A stretch of DNA of 64,000 bases, from assembly GCA_016806645.1 (NCBI GenBank), contig JACSYO010001640.1, forward strand, positions 934,001 through 998,000, read 5' to 3'. Positions 36,057 through 47,289 of the stretch are shown here, piece by piece. Origin of the DNA: Ophiodon elongatus. Its lineage: Eukaryota; Chordata; Actinopteri; Perciformes; Hexagrammidae. The notes below the pieces were generated by a model, which was not told where the DNA came from, did no database searches, and worked only from the letters and a program-made list of their open reading frames with translations. Within the stretch, counting starts at the first letter, position 1, and every line of letters starts with the position of its first letter. The position numbers and the translations under genes are program-made.

Positions 36057-36510
36057 CCCTTTTCTTTTAAATACACACAATAGCCACAATAATATGTAAA
36101 TTATGATGTGTAGTTGAGTCATACTAGTAGTCAGACTTTGGAGACATCCTGTATTCTCATACTTTTGATACGTGAGCTGCTTTAAACATCTATTTAATTA
36201 GCTACAAACTAATCTGCTCATCAAACTGAATTCAGAGATATAAGAAAGGCATCCGTGTGTATCGGACTCCGGCTAAATGGGGAAAAATGCCAAACCTTCC
36301 CAAAATCAAAACTTTCCTTCAAGAAATATAACTGTGATATCTATATAACAATAGTCTGTAGTTGATTGTTTCGGCCTCATGATGGCAGCAGAGTGACATG
36401 CTTGGGTTCTTCTCACAGAGCATGGGGAGACTTAACAAGGAAATAAATTGTAACCTCATCCTCTATGCCTTTGAGGGTTCTGGTAAAAATTCTGCATAAA
36501 AACACTCTCA

Positions 36511-36515
<5 letters not shown>

Positions 36516-36576
<61 letters not shown>

Positions 36577-36582
36577 TTCTCT
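36516..36582. repeat. CT microsatellite
   Basis: A (CT)n run with two tttct interruptions. Confidence 0.95.
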
Positions 36583-36599
36583 GTCTTGTGGGGAGGGAT

Positions 36600-39500
36600 T
36601 GTAAGGACTGCTGCCTATTAACAAGAGTCTGTGAGAGAGATGTGTTGAAGCGAGGCCAGCTCAGCTCTCAATCCGAAGAATGTGTTGGCATATACAAGGG
36701 GCGCCACTCAAATGGAACTTTAATTCATTTACACAAAAACCAGAACAATCGTAAAAAGCCCTCACTGCTGAGAGCTAACAGCTTAGGTAATAAAGGCTGG
36801 AACACAACTTCCTTTAACCTGAAAATGAGCCTTTCATAGGGTCCTTTTAAAAAATATATATTTTACACATTGAATGGGAAGATAGCACGTCCCTCTGACT
36901 TTGTGTATGCCTGTATGCATGATTGTGTATGTGTGTCAGATGGTAGAGGTGGGCTGTGAATGAGCCTTTGATGTAGCCTGCCAAGTTTCCCCTGTGGACA
37001 GCAGCTGTTATGATAAACACACTGTCTAGTAGCAACAGATCCTCCCAAGATGGTTAACCACCCCTCCTCTCCACTCTCCTCTCCTACTTTCCCTCTCATT
37101 TCTCCCAAGGCTGTGTTTAATGGAAGGGAAATGAAAACAATAGCCCTGCCAGTCTGCAGGCCAGCAACAGCTCTGCCAACCTGACAGTAAGTCAGAGAGA
37201 CAAATACTGTGAGAGAAAGAGTGTGATGTACCAAACGGTGTCCGGACAGTATTTTTTATTTTTTTTATAGATGTTGCACACGGAGTGATTGATTGTGCAT
37301 GACCATCTATATTATCTATCCAGCCAACCCAGATAACAGAGAGATCAAGCCCTCTGTTTGTCAACATGTTGGATGTGTTGGATGGAAACCATGAGCCCAG
37401 AATGGTAACAGAGGTCGCAATACTTACTGGAAATGATTATATTTCCTTTAGTCTATTTTAGGTGGTTTTCCCAATAGAGAAACAGATATATTTTTTTTCT
37501 GGGCTCTCTCTGACCTCTGACCACTCTGACAAAAAGAAAAATACTGTATAATGATCTCCAAAATAGATTTTGGAAATGGTGCGGTGATTTCACTCACACC
37601 AAACAAGGGGAAGGGGCCGTCGTTGCCCCCCCCCTCCCCACCCCCAAATAAGTCTTGGATCCTGTTATTTAGTTTGTAGATGGGGACTTTATTAAGTATT
37701 CCAGTAACATGACTGAACTTTATTTACAAATGAAATACGGAAGCTATTTTAAGATCTTTAAATCTATTATTTTTACTCAAACGTTCCAAGGTTTATTTAA
37801 GGTTTTGGGAGGGAGTAGTTTACAAATGAAATCTAGACAAAGAAAATTCACTGAAATCTACTAATATAGCAGTTCAAATACAAAATTGATTTTGGATGCC
37901 AGTCAGCAAATGATGACCAAGAAGAGAGAGAATATGAAAAAAATTACTAAAGAATTTAAAGTGTTTATTTTCTCCTTTGAGGTTTATGGCTGATGAAATG
38001 TTCAGGTGGTCACAGTACACCCACCCTTTTACTACTTCTCAGGCCGCCCAGGTTTAGTCTTCAAAGTGCTGTCAGGTCTTGTCAAATGATGTTGGTTTCC
38101 ATGATCTTTGGCTCTCCACAGTCATACCCACGTTGTTGAGTGATGGTGGAAGAAGGGTTAGAAGACACACACACAAACATGCACTGTGGTCACGACAGGC
38201 CCAAACCACAGGCACCCATGGAGAACGAGTCAGTGAACAGACCTTTATCCCTGCACTGACCTACTCTATGAGTAAACTAACTCATTCAAACTGTCAAACT
38301 GTGTGTCTCTCTACTGAGTCATTTAGTTTCATGTGCGTTAACAGCTCTGAGACTAGCAAAAGTTATTCAATGCACTGAACGTGGCTCACGCTTATGTCCG
38401 GTTTGCATGCTGACCCTCTTACCTGGAGGGTTTTGTTATTCTGCTCTGTAACCTTGGAGTGAACTCTCTCAAATTGGCCTGTTGCCCAGTGAGGGATGTG
38501 CAGCCCATTTGGTCCCTTAGTACCTGTCCGACACACTGATTAGGTTACTGACTGTGTGTCGTAGTAAACAGGTACTTCCCCACCTATCCAGGAGCCCTGG
38601 CACAGCAGGCATCTGCAGAGGCACACAAAGATCCTTTTACATTTTCCACTTTCCTGGAAGCACAAGCCCCAGGCGGCCTGTGTGTACGCAAATGTATGCA
38701 AGCATACTTGTAGGTGTCACTCTGTGCATGTTTGTGTACGTACAAAATCCCTTGGAACCTTCTGGGTGTTTTCAGTAGAGGGGAAGTTGAAGAGGACGAA
38801 GAGCAACCAGCTGATTTTTTTCAAGGAAAAACATCTTAAACCCAATGCGTTAGAGGTTTGATTGGAGTAGTACATTTATGAAATACTTTACTTTCCCCTG
38901 TGAAGGTATCCAATGCAAGCTTAATGTATCTTAGTCGGATATCATTTTGCCTGCTCACCCCGTCTCTCTCCTCAACGCATGGCCTCTGTCCAATACCCCT
39001 AAACGCGCACCCCAATGCACACACAACATTAAAAAACCCTCAGGCATCAGTCAGTGAGCCAATCCATCATGGGAAGTTTGCGCTGATGAGAAGAAAGGGA
39101 AAAAAGAGCAGCAGGAGGAGAAAGAGAGTAACAGACATGGGGTTAAAGAGGGAGAAGAGGAGAAGGGGAGAAGATGTAGAGCCTTGATTATGGTGTTGGA
39201 TGAGGGAGAGGATGCTGGCTGACGGCTGGTGTGAAGGGACATAGGAAACCTGGAGGCAGAAGCAGAGGGTGAGGGGTGAGGTTGCGATAAGTGAATATGT
39301 GTGTGTGCGTGATCATGGGGGATGTGTGGTATCGTGACAACATCAGACAAAAGGCTGGAGGATTTATGCTGGTCAGAAATCAGTAAAACTCAGACACTGA
39401 GAAACCACAGTACTGTCATGATCTGAGCCCAACAATGGAAGATTGGATAAATGCAGATGCTGGACTGCTTGGAAATGCAACAATGTATGACAGGCCTAAC

Positions 39501-40292
39501 CACAACTAGCCTATTATGTTACCAGAGGATGAATATCAGAGAGGTTGAGAGAGAAAATAACTTATCCAGTCTGTGTGTGCATGTATGTGTGTGTTTTAGG
39601 TACTGTCTGAGGACTTGAATATGGGTTAAAATGCTAGCAGCAACAATTGCATCTTTAAACAAATAAAGAAACAGCTGAGTAAACAAACCAAATAATCTCG
39701 AAGTTATTGATACCTATTATCAGCTTAGGACCTCTGGAACATCCTGGAAAGGTTGCATCTGACTGGAGGGTAGTAAAAGTTGGAGAAAAAAGGGCAACGG
39801 GTGGAGAGAAGCAAGAGGGGAGATGGAGCCAAAGGAGTTTAAAGGAGTGGAAAAAGAGGGAGAGAGAAAGAGAGAGGGAGAGGTTTCCAATGCAGGGCTG
39901 TGTGGCTGGCTGTGTGCTCCTGTTCTGCTAGGCGGCCGTGGCTGGCTAAATAAACAATCCTAATTGGCTGTGGAGCCCCACTAGTCTGGGGTTTCACTCG
40001 CTTTCATCCTCGGGAAACTGCTGGGAACCTGTGGGAGAGCTGAGGTGAGGCATCATGATAAACACACATGTGCTCAATCATGCGCACACGAGAACTCACA
40101 GACTTGTATGTACAAACAGGGTGAAACTTGATTAAATGCACAGAGGGTGCTGTTTGATTCTGTGCTCATTCTGTCATCAGGTAAATGGTGATACATGAGA
40201 ATTAGTATATGCTCTGCGGTGAGTGGCCTCTCCTGCCTCTCAGCAATACGGCCACCTGCTCGGCACATCTGTGGATGAGCAATGCGCGTACG

Positions 40293-40341
<49 letters not shown>

Positions 40342-41280
40342 CCTTGTGCATACAGAAATAGATGCAGACTCAGACACACACACAATCACACATATGATTC
40401 ATATCACATAAATACACACGGACACAGACAAACACAACAGCTAATTCCTGGATGTGGCGGACACAGCCAGAGCCTAAATGATTCCGTTACACTAACAGTG
40501 TTACGACATCGACTCTGGAACAAATACAACACAGCACACTTCACTATCCATTATGGACCATTTTGATTCATCTAAGTTTTGATGAAGAAATTATTAATAA
40601 TCTGTCCAGCACACAGTACAATACTTCTCAATTTGATAGTCATCTAGTGGTGTAAACAATATCTGTGTAATGTAATCTACTTCTCTTATCGTCCAAACTA
40701 AACAATTGTGCCGGTTTCTATTTGCGAGTGTATATATCATTATGAGAGGAGCCCTGTTGTACAAAGTGGGTAGAACCAGAACAATTAATTATTGCCTAAA
40801 GGAAAAAGAAGACCTACAAGTACTGAAGACTGTTGTTTCAATGTGATGGAATTGTATTGTCTGAGAGTAAGAAAAAAGAAGAAAGACGGGCTCTTTTGCT
40901 CTCAAGCACAGCTCTGGCCATTCGCCCAGTATGGCTCGGGAAAGGGGATTGTGAAAGCGGTTGTCATGGAGGAGATCAGGAGAATAGGAGAAAAGGAGAG
41001 GAGAGGAAAAGACTTGCTCTCTGGAGAGACATAGTACTGGTCGCTTGATGTCTTTGAATGTTCTATTTTATAGGCTCAGCATTAAAAAATAAGAACTTGA
41101 AGGAAAGGGCAAGAGTGACTTCTTCAAAATTTTAAAGCAGTAACATGTCATTCTCAAACAAATAAATATTATGTTTTGCACCCCTGTATTTAGGTGATGC
41201 ACTTTGCAGCAGCAGCAACAAAGGATTGCATGGCATTTTCAGATGTAGATAATTCAGATGAGCAACAGAAACCATGATAA
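36600..41280. other. Noncoding stretch, middle of the gene-poor region
   Basis: Only short random open frames were seen. A GA-rich purine tract lies at 39845-39885. A unique-looking block at 39935-40050 (gctaaataaacaatcctaat, tggctgtggagcccc) has FOX-like TAAACA and CCAAT-like ATTGG and could be a regulatory element. Confidence 0.4.
40291..40339. repeat. CA microsatellite
   Basis: A (CA)n run preceded by a cgcgtacgcacg transition. Confidence 0.95.
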
Positions 41281-41292
41281 CTTGTCTAAAGG

Positions 41293-41560
41293 AAAAGTCA
41301 GAGAATCACCAAAGTAATTGGGATGTGTCATCTGGGACCATGAATATCTATACACAAATTTGCGCTAATCCCTCCAGTATATGTTGATATATTTCACTGA
41401 ATGAGTGAAAGCTTTGACCTGCTGATGTTGCTAGGTAAAAAAGTCAGGGGATCACCATGGTTGTTGGGATTCTTCGTCAGGGCACAATGAATGTCTTTGC
41501 TAAATGTCATGGCGATTCATCCAGTAGTTGTTGAGATATTTCAGTCTGTGGACTGTTCGG
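41293..41560. repeat. Tandem dimer of a fish interspersed repeat
   Basis: Two head-to-tail copies, about 41293-41400 and 41438-41555. Each has aagtcag(a/g)g(a/g)atcacc, a central gggac(c)a...aatgaatg/tctatac-like part, and an end like ccagtagttgttgagatatttca. The unit resembles a sequence repeated in many teleost introns. Confidence 0.7.
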
Positions 41561-42006
41561 CTGACATTCCTAGAGCCACGCCACTGGAAATACAAAGTAC
41601 AACACCAGAACTATGAAGTAATCTCTGGGAATTGCACATTGACAGACAAAAAAAAAAGTATTGTGACATTTACCACATTAAAGAAAAACATTATTATTTA
41701 TGGAAGAGTCAGCACATAATTTATCGCATATATATTCAAAAATGAATGTTTGCACGCTGTCATCTGGAATTTCAGAGTTCATAGTGGTTTAATGGCTCAA
41801 GCAACGGGGACCAAGAAGTGAGTCAAAGGACTGAATGTAAAGATGGCTCTGACCCAAACGCAGCGGCCCAGCCTGCCTCCATCCTTCCTCCCTTCTGAAC
41901 TTTTTCTCTTCATCTGAGTACTGGCTCACACTCAGCACTCACACTGATCCTCGCGTGACCAACAAAACCCAGGAATCCAGGAGATTCTGTGTGTAGCCTG
42001 CTCCCT

Positions 42007-42008
<2 letters not shown>

Positions 42009-42078
<70 letters not shown>

Positions 42079-42155
42079 TGTCTGTGTGTCTGTGTGTGTG
42101 CATGTGTGCGTGCGTGCGTGCGTTCGTGCGTGCGTGCGTGCGTGCGTGCGTGCAT
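42009..42155. repeat. Compound (TG)n-(TGCG)n microsatellite
   Basis: A long TG run with sporadic TA and TC changes passes into cgtg/cgtgcgtg repeats near 42105-42152. The translated frame is a meaningless Cys-Val run. Confidence 0.95.
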
Positions 42156-42288
42156 GCAGGGAATTAAAGACTCCTTATGCAAGTTGTGTGTATGTCAGGC
42201 ACCTAATGTATCAGACAGCACCTTTGTTCACTGGAGCAAAATGAACAGGAGACAAGGGGCTTTCCTACCTGGCTTGAATACTCCTCTC

Positions 42289-42345
42289 ACAGACACACAG
42301 AACACACAGAACACACACACACGCACACACACACGCACGCACACA

Positions 42346-42401
<56 letters not shown>
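42289..42401. repeat. CA microsatellite
   Basis: Imperfect at its left end (acacagaac, cacgca), pure at the right. Confidence 0.95.
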
Positions 42402-42403
<2 letters not shown>

Positions 42404-42582
42404 ATTACACGGGTTAAAGGTCAGAACCTGAGAAGAAAACGGCTCTTGACAGCTGCAACTGCATGTGCGTAAATGTGTCTGCCAGGGGTTCAGAATAAAT
42501 GCATTTGCTCTTGACTGGGGTGATCTAGCTGTAAAACCAAGAGAAATACACGACCACATATCCACGCATGAACACATGCACA

Positions 42583-42583
42583 A

Positions 42584-42627
<44 letters not shown>
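42583..42627. repeat. CA microsatellite
   Basis: A pure (CA)n run; the third long dinucleotide repeat within 650 bases. Confidence 0.95.
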
Positions 42628-42632
<5 letters not shown>

Positions 42633-42789
42633 AAGACAGAAAGGTGATAGAGGGAGATGGAGTGGAGATTGAGTGCTGCATAGACTAGAAGGAGGGTTGG
42701 TGGACAAGGAATAGGATTATTTGATAGGGACGAGGGTGGGCGGTAATCACTTTTTCCAGGGACCTCTCTGAAGATGTCATGTCATCAGC

Positions 42790-43265
42790 ATTTCCCTGGC
42801 AGCTCGTTCGCAGCGCGAGAGGGAGTGAAGAGAGGGGAAGGAGGGAGAAGCTGAGGGCGCGCTTCTTCCGAAGGTGGCAAGCAGCCAACAACAACAGCCG
42901 ACTCCAGTAGGTCGGCACAGGAAGGGGGGGTGGGGGTGAGTGTGTGTTTGTGTGGATCTGTGTGTGTGTATGTGTGCATGTGGATGGGGGGAGGGGGAGG
43001 AGGAGGCGGGGTGCTGTTAAAGCCCTTATGTGTGCACCCTGCGCTCCTCAAGCGTTCCCGTTTGTTGTTCCCGAGCCAGAGGGCCTTCGGCTGGGCCGGT
43101 CCCAGGGGAGTCGTTACACCACATTCCTTTCCCATTATTCCAGGCGTCTCTTTACGAGCAGCACCATCCCCGGATTCGGCTGGCCTTTCCTCTCGCCCCT
43201 GATGTCCTGTGTTTTCATCCCCGTCATTACTTTTTGGTTATTAGCTGCCGCTGCTGAGGTGAAAG
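42790..43265. promoter_or_regulatory. GC/CpG-rich block of unknown role
   Basis: It has a much higher GC and CpG content than its surroundings. Two parts look unique: 42800-42910 (gcgcgagaggg, gagggcgcgcttcttccg) and 43035-43255 (ggccttcggctgggccggtc ... ggttattagctgccgctgct). Overlapping open frames exist on both strands but share no protein likeness. It could be a CpG island or enhancer. Confidence 0.3.
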
Positions 43266-43332
43266 ACGGTGATGTGTCAGAGAGCAGGGGGGGTGGGCAG
43301 GAGAGTGAAGGGCTACTACAGAGCCAGTGCAT

Positions 43333-43335
<3 letters not shown>

Positions 43336-43381
<46 letters not shown>

Positions 43382-43384
43382 TTT
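43336..43384. repeat. GT microsatellite
   Basis: A (GT)n run ending gtttgtttg. Confidence 0.95.
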
Positions 43385-43399
43385 GATTTTGAATGTCCA

Positions 43400-46300
43400 T
43401 CTTGACAAAATTAAAACAGTTATCCAAATATTTTTTTTCTAAAGTTGCTACATTCATTTCAAGCAGGACACTGTAACCTAGAGGACGACAAAGTGAGAGA
43501 CAGTTAGTTAACATCTGCTACAGAGGACAGGTGTCACTCCAGTTCCATGTGGAACACTGATGGGAAACACACCATCAGGGCCTTTTATCGCTTCCTTCTC
43601 CACACATTCACTCTTTCTGTCTCTCTCCTCTGGTCTCTGGTTCTCTCCTCGTCGCCTCTCTCCCCTCCTAAATGTTCTTCTCCTTCCCACTGGTGGAGCC
43701 TTCTTCCGTTGGGTCTGTGTGACCTGAGAAGGGAGGAATGTTCATCAGAAGTATGTCAAGACTTTTCAAGGTCTCTAATGGGAGGGGCCCGGACCCTCGG
43801 GTCTGGGAGGGGCCTCGTGACTGACTGACAAGTACAGGTGGAGGTACAGGTCAGCCTTGTGTCAGTGAGGACACACACACTCACAGGCTCCAGCCCGGCT
43901 ATGCATCTCTGGGAAAGAGTTTAGAGGTCAACTAAAGAGGTGATGTGGTTCGCTGCAAGAGAAAGTAAAAGCTCACTGACCCACACATGTCACATGACTA
44001 TATTTAACCTAAAAATGGGGCCTACAGTCTTCTCTATTTTGCATTTCCTGTTCATTGAGACGTGTAGTGGAGAGTGTCGTTAAAACTGATTCAATTTTAC
44101 TGAAGCTAGGGTCAGATAAAGAACATAAATGAATGCCATTCTGAAAGCATTTATGTTTATGCCTTAAAATTTACCCAATTGAGCTCACAGCTTTATCACC
44201 TGTAATTTATATTTAAGCAGGGGAATAAGGTCCAGTAAACCGAATGAACTGTGGCCCAGTCTACACTATATGAACTGGACGTGTTAGTTTTTCCTTGTTC
44301 GGAGGAAACACATTCCTTAGTTGCACCTCTGACCTTGGAGAGAGGGAAGGGATCCTGCAGAAATAAATGAATAAATAAACAACATGGAGAAAGTCCAGGC
44401 TTCTCTCCAGAGATTGCGCTTTCTCTCGCTCTCTCTTTCTTCTGTGCGTGTGACATGCGTCACTGCTGGATAATCCCATTTATTTTTTAAACAAAGATTT
44501 TGAGGTGCAACTTGTTACAGGTAACTAATGTCACATTTTAGATAAATCATCTTGATATACCTCCCAACCTGGAAAAGCTAGGTTATTTTTATTTCAACAT
44601 TGTTTACTGTTTGCAAATGTGTTTCTCCTCCATAGTAATGACTCCCTGTCAAGGAACTGAACTGCTGACACTTTGGCTTGGTTTACTTCCTGTGTCACCT
44701 CCCTGAAATGGCCATGTACACCCTCACTTCCTGCCTGGTAGGATGTAGAGCTGTGGTTGGCAGCTACTCACGGCTGTTATTTCTGGCATCAAAAGGTAAC
44801 GGCCACTTTTAAACCTCTAAAAAAACAATTGACATTAAAACATTCACTGACACAAAGAGGACTCGTCTGTGTTCCTGCTCTCATTTCTCTCCTGTTTGTA
44901 TGAGTCCACACAGTTCTGGGGGAGAGGGCTAATCAGGTAAAATGAGAGAAAACATCTGTGTTAGGTGAAGTTGAACTTCTTATAAAGACCAAGCTCTGAC
45001 AGAAACAGCACATTTAACATTATCACAGGACGGACCTTTATGAAGTAGAGGTCAGAGGGCCACTGGATGGACACAGTGTTGTGTGGCAATACTGCACCTG
45101 TCTCTATGAAGAAATCAGTCATAGAATCAGTTGGATCTGATCGAAGAATGTCAGCCCTTGAAACACTAGACCTTATCAAACATCATCTGCAGACTGGCTT
45201 CAGCTATAGCTTCTGTAGCTACTGACCTTTGAGTCAGCTTTAGGATAAAGCTCCATCTTTATGGAATCGTTTAAAATCTTAAATCTTTACGTTGGTTTCC
45301 CCTCGTTAAGCTCATTAAGGGCCTGATTAGTCTTACTATCTTACTTAGTGCAGTGTAGGTTTTAGCATTGACGCTTCTGATTAATACACTCATTAATACA
45401 CTCACTGGCACATCTATCTGAGACACTTAAATTGAAGGGACACCATCACAGCTGTTGGCCTACAAGCAGTTTTTAAAACTAAGCTTTGTCCAAGTGATTA
45501 TGTTTTGTAAATTATTTTCCCGTTTGAGCACGATTTCTTAATTGTTTTATACGATACCCACGTCTGTTCATAAAGTGTGTTTTACTTTGGTTAAAACTCT
45601 GGAACTGCTGTCACACTTCTTGAAAAAAGTAGTTTTTCAATAGGTCTTATAGTCTCTCTCACATCTACTGACATGTTCAAGTCCCAGGAGATCTCTGGTG
45701 AAGTTTGGAGTCCTGTGGTGAAAAATAATGTCTCCCAGATGGCCCGAAAGCCCAGACACGTACAGGATGACATACTGTATGCTTGTACTGCACATGCACC
45801 ATGATTTTTGACTACAAAGAGTCCAGTGGTAGTATATTACCTGTGGAGGAATCAGCTGTATTTATTACCTGCTGTATCTGTCACAACCCTGAAATATCAA
45901 GAACAAACAAGGACCACATGAGCGAAACCTTTGAGCACTTTTATATACACAAACATGGGTTCATTGTGTCTGTGTGTGAGTTTTGTGTGCGTCCCAGCAT
46001 GCAGGCTTTGTATTTTTGAAAGTTGAACACGTCTGTATAGGTGCTATTGTCACAAACGGGCTCAGCGAAAGTGACAAAGTCGCTAAAGTTAACACAAGTT
46101 GAACAATGGGTTGTGGAAATCAGCAGTGTCAGCAATGCATGGATGTGCGGCATGTGTACTGCAGTGGAGATGTTGATGCAGGGTGGACGCCAGCTTGAGG
46201 AGAGGAGAGGCAGGAGGAAGCACATGGGCCAGTTTATACAGCCCAGGTGAAGCATAATCAACTGATGACCCAACCAACTGTCTATTGAGGTTGGCCAGGA

Positions 46301-46490
46301 CGGCCTCCAAGACAGTGGGAGGGGCTTCACTCAATTTTACAAAACACCCACAGTGTAGTGCCCATGCCCTCCTCATGCCCCTGTCATCACCTCCCTCTAA
46401 CAAACCTCCTGGAGGGCCTACACTACTCAACAAGAGGATTTTATTCAGATCACTCTCCCACTGTACTCCCCTTCTACCCTCGCTGACCCC
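43400..46490. other. Noncoding stretch
   Basis: No exon was recognised. A motif-rich part at 44675-44770 has two ETS-type acttcctg cores and a RUNX-type TGTGGTT, a combination seen in some enhancers. Confidence 0.35.
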
Positions 46491-46495
46491 ACCAC

Positions 46496-46523
46496 AACAC
46501 ACACACACACACACACACACACA
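46496..46523. repeat. CA microsatellite
   Basis: A pure (CA)n run of about 13 units. Confidence 0.9.
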
Positions 46524-47012
46524 TCCCTCCCCACCCCCTTCAATCTTGTCTCCCCTTCCACTCTCCTCAGCCCGGAGGGTCTGTCAGAGCAGAGCAATTT
46601 CCATACAGAGTATGAAGAGCAATACGGCAGATATCTCAAATAACATGAGATTTACATACGCCACCATTTCAGTCGCTGAGAATGTGCACACACAGATCCT
46701 CAGACACACAGGTTTAAACAATCTGGGAGAGTCTGAACGCAGTTACAGAAATTACATCAAAGTGTCATATACATTCATATTATCAGCTTGTGTTTTTTCA
46801 TATGTAGATTATTATTGTGTTTGTGCTGCATCGTGTGTATGTGAGTATATAAATGTTATCTTTGTCTCTGGTGTGTCATTAACATCAAACAAAAATGAAC
46901 ACTGTCTGACCTGGCTCTATCGGAACTATAGGCAGGGACTCAAATGATACAGATGCTGAATAAAAAGCTCATAAGAAAACAGATATAAAAGGTATATTGA
47001 CAAGTATACTAC

Positions 47013-47287
47013 ATGTGGTTCCCAAATATTATGATGTGTGACCCATTAAGTCAAGACCCAGTGTCTTGACTTGTGAGTCCACATCATAGCTTATGATCAT
47101 ATAGACATGAGTTAAGGCCAAAACCGGTTAAAACAAATAGCCAGTATTTGACAAAAAAAGAAAAATCTAAATAAATAAATATTATTTTTCATACATTTTG
47201 TGTACAAAAATATGTTGTTTGTTTTCATTAGAATAAACTTTATCATTTTGTGACCCGTCGGGTTAGTCCCGGCCTTGGGAACCACTG
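47013..47287. mobile_element. Small hAT-like inverted-repeat element (MITE)
   Basis: GTGGTTCCCAA at 47015-47025 and its exact reverse complement TTGGGAACCAC at 47275-47285 bound about 270 bases. The right end extends to the reverse complement of CAGTGGTTCCCAAGG, the typical hAT-type start. The interior is AT-rich with no transposase frame. A clean 8-bp target duplication was not found, so the ends are eroded. Confidence 0.6.
47048..47072. repeat. Perfect 10-bp inverted repeat with 5-base loop
   Basis: AAGTCAAGAC and GTCTTGACTT flank CCAGT. It lies inside the hAT-like element. Confidence 0.85.
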
Positions 47288-47289
47288 CA

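Noticed and set aside
35867..36070. 67-codon frame with a GC-rich centre
   Set aside because: The centre is a recurrent teleost interspersed repeat rather than a gene.
42009..42417. Open frames encoding Cys-Val or Thr-His runs, here and at 40282, 42287, 53014, 57115 and 62475
   Set aside because: They are translations of GT/CA microsatellites, not proteins.
42944..43405. 153-codon open frame in the GC-rich block
   Set aside because: It begins and ends in GT repeats, overlaps open frames in other phases and strands, and shows no domain. High GC alone explains the lack of stops.
46285..46947. 220-codon open frame on the plus strand
   Set aside because: Length attracts attention, but it crosses a CA microsatellite, composition is Pro/Ser/Thr/His-biased at first and then random, and no start context, splice logic or family likeness is visible.
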